From: Spirochaetaceae bacterium UBA1306 | Lineage (GTDB): Bacteria > Spirochaetota > Spirochaetia > Treponematales > Rectinemataceae | Direction: 5' to 3' | Length of the DNA stretch: 11,272 bases | Assembly (NCBI GenBank): GCA_002307245.1 | Contig: DBTW01000021.1 | Location: 1-11,272, forward strand | Shown: one piece after another, positions 5,584-11,272 of the stretch | How the letters are laid out: each line of letters opens with the position of its first letter | Position numbering within the stretch: position 1 is the stretch's first letter | Position numbers and translations under genes: made by a program | Notes under the pieces: model-generated | The model's database searches: none | What the model saw: the letters and a program-made list of their open reading frames with translations, nothing else | Told to the model about the DNA's origin: nothing

Positions 5584-6931
5584 CCGAGACCCACTTCACC
5601 CGGGCGATGAGGACGATCGCGATGAGGGCGGCGGCGTAGTTCGAGAAGAGGTTGCCCCAGAAGACCGAGTAGAACGAGAGGCTGCGCTCGGTCGCGAGGA
5701 TGAACGCGTAGCGAAGGAGCCAGATGCGCAGGATGCCGAGGACTAGGGGGACCTTGGTGCGCCCGAGGCCGATGAAGGCGCCCTGGACCGTCATGCAGAC
5801 GCCGAAGCCGATGACCGAGTAGGTGTAGATGTGCAGCGCGTGGTTGGCTATCTCCAGGAGCCCGGCCTCGCGCGTGAACAACACCGTGAGGTGGGACGAG
5901 AGCGGGAGGACTATGGCTATGACGCAGGCGCCGGCGAGGGCGCTGGCGACGCAGCCGACCAGGCAGGATCGCCTGGCCTTGGCGGGCTTGCCCGCGCCGA
6001 TGTTCATGCTCACCATCATGGTCACGGCAGAGCCGAAGGTGCCCGGCAGCGTGTAGCAGATCGCGGTGATGTTGCTCGCGATGCCCTGGGCGGTCAGGAC
6101 CAGGCTGCCGTAGCGCTGGGTCTCGTTGTTGATGAGGAAGAAGCCGAGGTTGAGGAACAGGGAGTTGAGCATGGCGGGGAAGCCGACCCGCGCGAGCTGC
6201 CTGACGATCGCGCGGTCGAAGCCGAAGCCCTTGAGCTCGAGGCGGTCCTCGCCCTTCCTCACGAACAGCTCGTGGAACATCCAGGCCGTCACCAGGGCAT
6301 TGGCGAAGAGCGAGGCGAGGACGCAGCCGACGATGCCCAGGCCGAGGAACCTGAGGAAGAGGAAGTTGAAGGCGATCTTGAGGGCCAGCATGATGACCAT
6401 GCGGATGAAGGGAGCCTCGGGCTTGCCGTTCGCGCTCATGATGCCGTTGTAGATCGACTCCATGAAGGAGAAGGGCAGGACTATGGCGCTGAGGGAGAGG
6501 TAGAGGAACACGTCGCGGGATATCTCCGGGTTGATCCGGCCGGAGACGAGGGCCGCCGCCGCCACGAGGAAGGGCGCGGAGAGGCAGCCGAGGAGGGAGC
6601 CCGCGACCACGATCTGCGTGGCCGTGCGCCTCGACTCGGCCAGGTTGCCGCGGCCGTTCAGCTGGCCGAGGATGGCCATCGCCGCCACGGAGAGGCCCTG
6701 GGCGATGGCGCTCACCATGTTGATCACGGGCGTGGAGTAGGTCACCGCGCTCATCGCGATGTCCCCGGCCAGATTGCTTATGAAGAGCCCATCCATCAGG
6801 GGCATGAGGGACTGGACGCAGCCAAACATGAGGCTGGGGACGGAGAGAACCACGAGGGTCCGGAGTATCGACCCGCTCAAGATGAGCTCGCGGCGCTGGC
6901 TGGACGTTTGGTTCAAGGAGGCGATTCGCAT
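5561..6931 (-). CDS. MATE family efflux transporter
   Basis: This is a 456-residue protein with about 12 membrane helices in two homologous halves, the standard MATE length. Family patterns include LVVLSVPSLMFGCVQSLMPLMDGLF in the first helices, GIMSANGKPEAPFIRM before helix 6, and the second-half start LARVGFPAMLNSLFLNLGFF. MATE proteins export cationic drugs or metabolites through the inner membrane using Na+ or H+; the substrate here cannot be told. The start at 6931 is preceded on the minus strand by AAGAGGA (GAGG at 6945-6942, ten-base spacer). The gene lies 57 bases downstream of tetR on the same strand with no clear terminator or promoter between them, so co-transcription with tetR is likely. 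Its last 23 bases overlap the endonuclease V-like gene. Confidence 0.9.
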   Translation of the reverse strand: MRIASLNQTSSQRRELILSGSILRTLVVLSVPSLMFGCVQSLMPLMDGLFISNLAGDIAMSAVTYSTPVINMVSAIAQGLSVAAMAILGQLNGRGNLAESRRTATQIVVAGSLLGCLSAPFLVAAAALVSGRINPEISRDVFLYLSLSAIVLPFSFMESIYNGIMSANGKPEAPFIRMVIMLALKIAFNFLFLRFLGLGIVGCVLASLFANALVTAWMFHELFVRKGEDRLELKGFGFDRAIVRQLARVGFPAMLNSLFLNLGFFLINNETQRYGSLVLTAQGIASNITAICYTLPGTFGSAVTMMVSMNIGAGKPAKARRSCLVGCVASALAGACVIAIVLPLSSHLTVLFTREAGLLEIANHALHIYTYSVIGFGVCMTVQGAFIGLGRTKVPLVLGILRIWLLRYAFILATERSLSFYSVFWGNLFSNYAAALIAIVLIARVKWVSAIVAKRP

Positions 6932-6988
6932 GGAGGATGGTCCTCTTCAAGGGGGGCGGGCCCCAGGATACCGCAAAAGCCCCGGGAG

Positions 6989-7621
6989 CTACAATCGATC
7001 CCGGCCGGGCCGCCCGGCGGCCAGGAGCTCCTTCAACGCCCCGACGACGATGGTCTCGTAGACCGAGCCGACGCTCTCGATCGACATGGGCGAGTCCTGG
7101 GAGAGCCACCAGGTCGCGATCCTGATCAGGAGCGCGGCCATGGAGACCGCGTAGATCTCGGAGAAGGCCGGATCCTTGAAAATAGCGTAGGTGGCGTCCA
7201 GGTACTTCATGCGCTCGTCGATGATCTTGGCCTCGATCTTGTCCGCCATGATGAGGCGGAATTCCGGGTTGCCGCCGGGGCCGATCAAGATCCTCAGGGT
7301 CTTCCGCTCTTCCTCGATGAACTTGAACATCGTCCTTAAGTAGGGGGCGGCCCAGTCGGTGCTGTCGTCCTTCAGGGCCGGGGCGCCCATCTTCGCGATG
7401 ATCGAGTCGAAGAAGCCCACGCATCCCTGCCGGAACAGGTCGTCCTTGTCCTCGTAGTACCGATAGAAGGTAGCCCGGTTCACCTGGGCGCGGGAGGCGA
7501 TGTCCCGCACGGTGATGTCCCGGTAGCCCCGTTCGTCTATGAGCTCGACCAGGGCCGCCCAGAGCCTCGAGTGCGTGCGCCCGATCCTCAGGTCCCCTCT
7601 CTTCCCGGTCTCCTCGCCCAT
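6989..7621 (-). CDS. TetR/AcrR family transcriptional regulator
   Basis: This is a 210-residue protein, normal length for TetR. The start at 7621 is fixed by GGAG on the minus strand (7632-7629, seven-base spacer); the frame is open to 7789 but that extension would cover the operator region. The N-terminal DNA-binding domain spans about residues 15-62, with the helix-turn-helix at about 36-57: ITVRDIASRAQVNRATFYRYY, followed by EDKDDLF, the most conserved TetR block. The C-terminal helical part is a ligand and dimerisation domain of the kind that varies between members, so the inducer cannot be predicted. The gene is divergent from the RND exporter across 180 bases containing a perfect palindrome, and upstream of a MATE gene. 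By family precedent it represses one or both arms and its own gene. Confidence 0.92.
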   Translation of the reverse strand: MGEETGKRGDLRIGRTHSRLWAALVELIDERGYRDITVRDIASRAQVNRATFYRYYEDKDDLFRQGCVGFFDSIIAKMGAPALKDDSTDWAAPYLRTMFKFIEEERKTLRILIGPGGNPEFRLIMADKIEAKIIDERMKYLDATYAIFKDPAFSEIYAVSMAALLIRIATWWLSQDSPMSIESVGSVYETIVVGALKELLAAGRPGRDRL

Positions 7622-7664
7622 GCCCCGTCTCCGTCCTCGCCCGCGCGTCGAGAGGCCGCGCGAA

Positions 7665-7718
7665 GCGACACATCGGGCCAGTCTGTCGCATATGCGACAG
7701 GAGCGGGCGCCCTGTCGT
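7665..7718. promoter_or_regulatory. Nested palindromic operator, likely TetR-binding site
   Basis: An 18-bp perfect palindrome, CTGTCGCATATGCGACAG, occupies 7683-7700. A second pair of matching half-sites, GCGACA at 7665-7670 and TGTCGT at 7713-7718, sits exactly symmetrically around the same centre (7691.5), each 24 bases from it; outside the hexamers AA is also mirrored. Each outer half-site is 29 bases from the inner half-site of the same orientation. The outer right half-site abuts the -35 of the exporter promoter. The arrangement suits two TetR dimers, or one dimer on the core with flanking contacts. The symmetry is seen directly; which protein binds is inferred from the adjoining tetR. 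Confidence 0.72.
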
Positions 7719-7748
7719 TTGCCGCTTTCCCGAGGTCGCCAGTATAGT
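7719..7748 (+). promoter_or_regulatory. Candidate sigma70 promoter of the RND-LolA operon
   Basis: TTGCCG (7719-7724, four of six) and TATAGT (7743-7748, five of six) are separated by 18 bases. The predicted start near 7755 gives a leader of about 47 bases before the GGAGG ribosome site (7791-7795). The -35 touches the right outer operator half-site, so repressor bound there would block polymerase. Confidence 0.5.
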
Positions 7749-7801
7749 CGGTCTCGAGGCGCGCGGCGAGACGGTCGCCGCCTCGGCATCGGAGGTCTCG
7801 C

Positions 7802-10285
7802 TTGCTTACGCTCCTGTCATTCGTCGCGGCCAACCGCATCCTGCTCATCGTACTGGCCCTGTTCCTGTCCGTCCTCGCCTTCTACCGCCTGATCGGCATA
7901 GGCCGGATCGCCGCGGCGGCCACGCGGCGCCCTCGGACGGCGATCGCCTGCTGCCTGCTCCTCGTCGCCTGCCTCGGCCTCGGCGTCGGGCGCCTGCGCG
8001 TCGACGCCAACCTCAACTCGATCCTGCCCGCGACAATGGCCTCGCGCCAAACCGACCTGCGGATCGAGAAGGCCTTCGGCAGCGTCGACCGAGTCTACAT
8101 CGTCGTCGAGGCGAAGAGGGGCGATGCCTGGAGCCCCGGCGTCCTCGCCGCCGTAAAGTCGATGTGCGACGAGCTCGCGGCGGCGCCCTACGTCGACAAG
8201 GTTATCTCCCTTTCCGAGGGCAAGGACGCGAGGCTCGAGGACGACAGCCTGACCATCGGGAAGATGATGGACGGCCTGCCCGCGGACGAGGCCGGGATCG
8301 CGGCCCTGCGCTCCAGGCTGCGCGCGCATCCGCTGCTTGGTCGGCGACTCGTCAGCGCCGACGACAAGGCGGCCCTGATCGCGGTCCTCCTGAAGCCGAG
8401 CCTGAGCGAGCTCTCCGGAGAGGCATCGGTCGAGCGGAAGGTGACCGACGCCGAGGTCTGCGCCCCCGACCCGGCCAGCCCCGGGCGGCCCAGCCTGGGC
8501 AACCTCAAGGCGCGCTACGAGAGCGACGATATAGCCGTCTCCTTCTCGGGCCTGCCGTACATCCGCTACGAATCCGCGAAGAAGATGATGGCCGACATGT
8601 CCCTCTTCCTTCCCGCCGGCATCGCCATCATGCTCGGCTTTCTCTTCCTCTGCTTCCGCAGCCTCCGGGGCATGCTCCTGCCCTTCACTGTGGTCGCGTC
8701 GAGCCTGCTTGGGCTGTACGGCTTCATCGGCCTGCTCGGCGAGAAGATCTACCTTCCCTACGTGATAATCGGCCCCATGTTCATCGCGATCGCCCATAAC
8801 TACGGCACTCAGCTCGTGGCGAGCTACTACGAGGAGATCCGCGCGCGGCCGGGCTCGGCGGACCTGGCCTCGGCCGCGCGGGACAGCGTCGTAAAGATGG
8901 GCTCGCCTCTGCTGCTCTCCGCGGCCACCGTGATCGTGGGCTTCCTCACCATGCTCGGCCATCCCCTGCCGCCGATGGCCTACCTCGGCTTCTTCAGCGC
9001 CTTCGGGATCACGCTCGCCTTCGCCCTCACGATCGTCCTGACGCCCGCGATCCTCTCCCTGCTCGGGCCGCCCAGGCGCGCCCTCTCGGGCGGGCAGGAC
9101 GCCGCGGTCGACCGCGCCCTCGCGGCCGCGGCCCGCTTCGTCGTGCGCCGACGCTACGCCATCCTCGCCTTCGCGGCCGCCCTGGTGGCCGCCTGCGCCC
9201 TGCTCATCCCTCGCGTGCGCACCGACAGCAACGCGGTCGGCTACTACCGCAAGGACAGCGCGGTCTACAAGGCCTTCGAAATGATCGGCGAGAAGTTCGG
9301 CGGCGCCTCGACGATCGACGTCCTCCTCGAGGCGAGGTCTCCCGCCGCCGCCGACTCGCCGGACGACGGCCCCCTAAAGTCCGCGGCCGCGATGAAGTGG
9401 ATGGAGCGCCTGCAGGCCTACGCCGAGTCGCTGACCGATCCCGAGACCGGCAAGGCCCTGGTCGGCGACTCGTCCTCGATCGCCGACCAGGTCGCCTACC
9501 TGAACGGCGCGATGCAGGGCGACGCGGCGCAGGACCGAGTGCCCGACGACGACGGCCTCATCGCGCAGTACCTCATGCTGGCCGACCAGGCCGACCTGTC
9601 GAGCCTCGTCGACTCCAAGTTCAACGCCGCGCAGGTCGTGATACAGATGCCCGACATGGGGACGGGGAGCGTCCGGACGGTCGTGGAGGGCCTCAAGTCC
9701 TTCGTCGGGCGCGACCCGCCTCCGGGCCTCGATGTGTCCTTCGGCGGCGCCGTGATGGGGATCTACGAACTCAACGGACTCCTGGTCGAGGGGCAGATCA
9801 AGACGATCCTCCTCAGTGTCGCCGTGATAGTCCTCTGCTACATGCTGGTCTTCCGCTCGGTCTCGGCCGGCATCCTGGCCTCGATACCCCTCGTCATAGC
9901 CATCGCCCTCGTCTTCGGCATGATGGCCCTGTTCCGCATCAACCTGGACAACATCACCTCGATCCTGACGGGGATCATGATCGGCGCTGGCACGGACTAC
10001 ACCGCTTATTTCCTCTGGCGCATGCGCGAGCTCGCGCCTAGCAGCGCCAGCCTCGAGGAGGCCTACGTCGGGACCATGGAGACGATCGGGAAGGGCATCG
10101 TCTACAACGGCTTCTCGGTGGTGATAGGCTTCGTGGTCTTCTTCTGGAGCAACTTCCTGCCCGTCGTGTTCTTCGGCGCCCTCATCTCGGTTTCGATCCT
10201 CGTCTGCATCCTCGGCGCCCTCACCGTCCTGCCGGTCGCCCTGCTCATCGCGAAACCGAAGTTCCTGACAAGGAGAGCATCATGA
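7802..10285 (+). CDS. MMPL/RND superfamily exporter
   Basis: This is an 827-residue inner-membrane protein of the single-subunit RND exporter type (COG1033-like). It starts at TTG 7802, supported by GGAGG (7791-7795) six bases upstream; no better start is in frame nearby. Two repeats are visible: a membrane helix, a large periplasmic domain beginning near DANLNSILP (68-76), a block of about five helices at roughly 265-410, then a second helix near 455, a second periplasmic domain, and a second helix block at about 665-820. The second-half motif GTDYTAYF (730-737) is the usual proton-relay region; the first half has HNYGTQ (332-337) instead, with Asn at the Asp position. An extra N-terminal hydrophobic helix (about 12-34) precedes the expected first helix (46-63). 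The cargo is probably lipid or lipoprotein-related, judged from its coupled LolA-like partner. Confidence 0.88.
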   Translation: MLTLLSFVAANRILLIVLALFLSVLAFYRLIGIGRIAAAATRRPRTAIACCLLLVACLGLGVGRLRVDANLNSILPATMASRQTDLRIEKAFGSVDRVYIVVEAKRGDAWSPGVLAAVKSMCDELAAAPYVDKVISLSEGKDARLEDDSLTIGKMMDGLPADEAGIAALRSRLRAHPLLGRRLVSADDKAALIAVLLKPSLSELSGEASVERKVTDAEVCAPDPASPGRPSLGNLKARYESDDIAVSFSGLPYIRYESAKKMMADMSLFLPAGIAIMLGFLFLCFRSLRGMLLPFTVVASSLLGLYGFIGLLGEKIYLPYVIIGPMFIAIAHNYGTQLVASYYEEIRARPGSADLASAARDSVVKMGSPLLLSAATVIVGFLTMLGHPLPPMAYLGFFSAFGITLAFALTIVLTPAILSLLGPPRRALSGGQDAAVDRALAAAARFVVRRRYAILAFAAALVAACALLIPRVRTDSNAVGYYRKDSAVYKAFEMIGEKFGGASTIDVLLEARSPAAADSPDDGPLKSAAAMKWMERLQAYAESLTDPETGKALVGDSSSIADQVAYLNGAMQGDAAQDRVPDDDGLIAQYLMLADQADLSSLVDSKFNAAQVVIQMPDMGTGSVRTVVEGLKSFVGRDPPPGLDVSFGGAVMGIYELNGLLVEGQIKTILLSVAVIVLCYMLVFRSVSAGILASIPLVIAIALVFGMMALFRINLDNITSILTGIMIGAGTDYTAYFLWRMRELAPSSASLEEAYVGTMETIGKGIVYNGFSVVIGFVVFFWSNFLPVVFFGALISVSILVCILGALTVLPVALLIAKPKFLTRRAS

Positions 10286-11061
10286 AAAGATTCGCCGCGT
10301 TATGCGCCGTCATCGCCCTCTGCGCCGCCCCGGCTCTGGCCGATCCCAAGGGCGACGAGGTCGCCCGGATCTATTTCTCCCTGCCCAAGCCGAGCGACAC
10401 CCGCGCCGTGGCCACGATGACCATCGTCGCCAAGTCGCTGTCGCGCAAGGTGCGCAAGCTCGAGATGCTGACGCGCGAGGGCCCGAGGGGGCGGGACAGC
10501 CTCGTGCGCTTCCTCGAGCCCGCCGACGTGGCGGGCACCAAGTTCCTCACTCTCGCGAAGGAGGGCGGCGGTTCCGAGCAGCGCCTCTACCTGCCGGCGC
10601 TCAAAAAGACGCGCAAGATAGCCTCCTCGGCGAAAGACGGGGCCTTCGTGAACTCCGACCTGTCCTTCTACGACATGGAACCCAGGTCCTTCGACGACTG
10701 CGCATATGTCCTACTGTCCGAGAGCGAGGCGGCCCCCGACGAGGCCCTGGCCGGGAAACGCTTCTACAGACTCGAGATGAGGCCCAAGGACCCTGAGGCG
10801 CCCTATTCACGGATGGTCGCCTGGGTCTGCATGGACGACGGCGACATCTACCGGCTGGAATGCTTCGATCGCCGGGACGGGGGCCTGGTCAAGGTCATCG
10901 TCTTCGAGAGGATCGAGCTCATAAAGGGCTCGCTGATCGCGACGAGGACCAAGGTCTCCGACCTCCGCAAGGGAAGCACGACCGTGATGGCCTTGGGCGA
11001 GCTCATGGTGGACGAGGGCGTCAAGGACGAGGCCTTCAGCCTCAAGAGCCTGGAAGGCTAG
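10282..11061 (+). CDS. LolA-like outer-membrane lipoprotein-sorting family protein (Tp0789/PF17131 type)
   Basis: This is a 259-residue protein. The start at 10282 overlaps the exporter stop (ATGA) and has AGGAG (10271-10275) six bases upstream, so the pair is translationally coupled. Residues 1-20 are a Sec signal peptide (MKRFAALCAV... ending ALA, then DPKG); no lipobox is convincing, so the mature protein should be soluble in the periplasm. The family marks are VRFLEPADVAGTKFL (about 75-89), RLYLPALKKTRKI (101-113) and a later DLSFYDMEP. The fold is a half beta-barrel that shields a hydrophobic ligand, as in LolA and LolB. Members of this family are often encoded beside RND/MMPL exporters and are thought to hand lipidic cargo to the outer membrane. 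The length matches Tp0789-like proteins. The actual cargo is unknown. Confidence 0.87.
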   Translation: MKRFAALCAVIALCAAPALADPKGDEVARIYFSLPKPSDTRAVATMTIVAKSLSRKVRKLEMLTREGPRGRDSLVRFLEPADVAGTKFLTLAKEGGGSEQRLYLPALKKTRKIASSAKDGAFVNSDLSFYDMEPRSFDDCAYVLLSESEAAPDEALAGKRFYRLEMRPKDPEAPYSRMVAWVCMDDGDIYRLECFDRRDGGLVKVIVFERIELIKGSLIATRTKVSDLRKGSTTVMALGELMVDEGVKDEAFSLKSLEG

Positions 11062-11063
11062 TC

Positions 11064-11077
11064 TAGTGTTACGAAGC
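11064..11077 (+). repeat. Left terminal inverted repeat of the MITE-like element
   Basis: TAGTGTTACGAAGC, an exact inverted match to 11201-11214. Confidence 0.85.
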
Positions 11078-11200
11078 TTGTGGAATAAAAACTAGTAAAT
11101 TACTTTAGTTGAAATAATTAGATGCATGCATTTTCTGTGATTTTTGTGAGCGCAGGTATTTCCTTACTAGCTATCACTCATCATGCATCCGAACCTCAAG

Positions 11201-11214
11201 GCTTCGTAACACTA
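11201..11214 (-). repeat. Right terminal inverted repeat of the MITE-like element
   Basis: GCTTCGTAACACTA, the exact reverse complement of 11064-11077. With the inner extension and one indel, about 20 bases are repeated in all. Confidence 0.85.
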
Positions 11215-11223
11215 CAAGGTGCC

Positions 11224-11271
11224 TCAGAGCTCGATCGCGATTTCCCGTACGCCCGGCCGCTCGATGGAGAA
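11224..11271 (-). CDS. C-terminal end of an unidentified protein (runs off the right edge)
   Basis: On the minus strand the frame entering from the right reads FSIERPGVREIAIEL and ends at TGA (11226-11224). Thirteen of the 15 codons end in G or C, as in the other genes here, and the position, converging on the LolA-like gene, fits the local layout. Fifteen residues are too few to name a family. Confidence 0.45.
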   Translation of the reverse strand, partial: FSIERPGVREIAIEL

Positions 11272-11272
11272 G

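Larger units (their letters stand above)
11064..11214. mobile_element. MITE-like element, 151 bp, TA-flanked, possibly IS630/Tc1-mariner-derived
   Basis: The ends are perfect 14-bp inverted repeats (TAGTGTTACGAAGC at 11064-11077; its complement at 11201-11214), and the similarity continues inward with one indel (TTGTGG against TTGAGG). Both ends read TA outermost, so the element proper may be 11066-11212 with a TA target duplication, as in IS630/Tc1-mariner insertions. By direct count it has 54 G+C in 151 (about 36%), against roughly two thirds around it, and it contains no plausible gene. It starts two bases after the LolA-like stop and ends nine bases before the stop of the opposing gene. 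The small size, terminal repeats and absence of a transposase fit a non-autonomous MITE. A foreign stem-loop repeat of another class cannot be excluded from one copy. Confidence 0.7.

Noticed and set aside
6942..6962. GC hairpin (GGGGC/GCCCC) between tetR and MATE, considered as a terminator
   Set aside because: The loop would be two to four bases and no T-run follows; it sits just ahead of the MATE ribosome site and is more likely base composition.
5831..7339. A 502-residue plus-strand open frame opposite MATE and tetR
   Set aside because: It is an antisense composition artefact: Glu, Asp, Gly and Ala repeats, no domain pattern, no ribosome site.
5400..7691. A 763-residue minus-strand open frame across the MATE and tetR genes
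   Set aside because: It is the out-of-frame shadow of two well-supported genes, rich in Arg, His and Pro, as expected in GC-rich DNA with few stop codons.
7689..7718. Possible tetR promoter on the minus strand (ACGACA, 18 bases, CATATG)
   Set aside because: The hexamers coincide with the operator arms, so the resemblance may come from the palindrome itself; the -10 match is poor. Autoregulation is plausible but this promoter is not established.

Overview
The window is GC-rich, coding-dense bacterial DNA: roughly two thirds G+C by eye, strong G/C preference at third codon positions, short gaps and many overlapping gene ends. The organism cannot be named from this sequence. A double-membrane bacterium, possibly a high-GC spirochaete, is suggested by one locus: a TetR regulator divergent from an MMPL/RND exporter coupled to a LolA-like periplasmic protein of the family that includes treponemal Tp0789. 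This lineage guess is inference.

Left edge (1-2195): the end of a Wadjet-type plasmid-defence operon. It holds the C-terminal ATPase half of JetC and a complete JetD nuclease, whose GTG start overlaps the jetC stop. JetA and JetB are expected off the left edge.

Middle (2192-5583): small unrelated metabolic and repair genes in alternating orientation. They are an MFS transporter (-), an iron-sulfur flavoprotein of the NADPH-dependent FMN reductase fold (+), the nucleoside phosphorylase PpnP (-), a Nudix hydrolase (+), and a T4 endonuclease V-related protein (+) that lacks the usual N-terminal threonine nucleophile. The Nudix gene and the endonuclease-like gene probably form a two-gene unit.

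Right part (5561-11061): an export locus. tetR and a MATE efflux gene run leftward. A large RND/MMPL exporter and its LolA-like partner run rightward as an ATGA-coupled pair. The 180-bp divergent region carries an 18-bp perfect palindrome with a second symmetric pair of half-sites around the same centre, next to a plausible sigma70 promoter. The simplest reading is that TetR controls both arms.

Right edge (11062-11272): an AT-rich (about 36% G+C) 151-bp element with 14-bp perfect terminal inverted repeats and TA at both ends, looking like a MITE. It sits between the LolA-like gene and the tail of a minus-strand gene that leaves the window.

The three fully visible convergent gene pairs overlap or nearly touch (3-bp overlap, 4-bp gap, 23-bp overlap), leaving no room for ordinary intrinsic terminators. 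I see no tRNA, rRNA or CRISPR array. I did not find a clearly new multi-gene system. The items most worth following up are the nested operator with its two-armed export locus, the MITE-like element, and the endonuclease V-like protein without its nucleophile.
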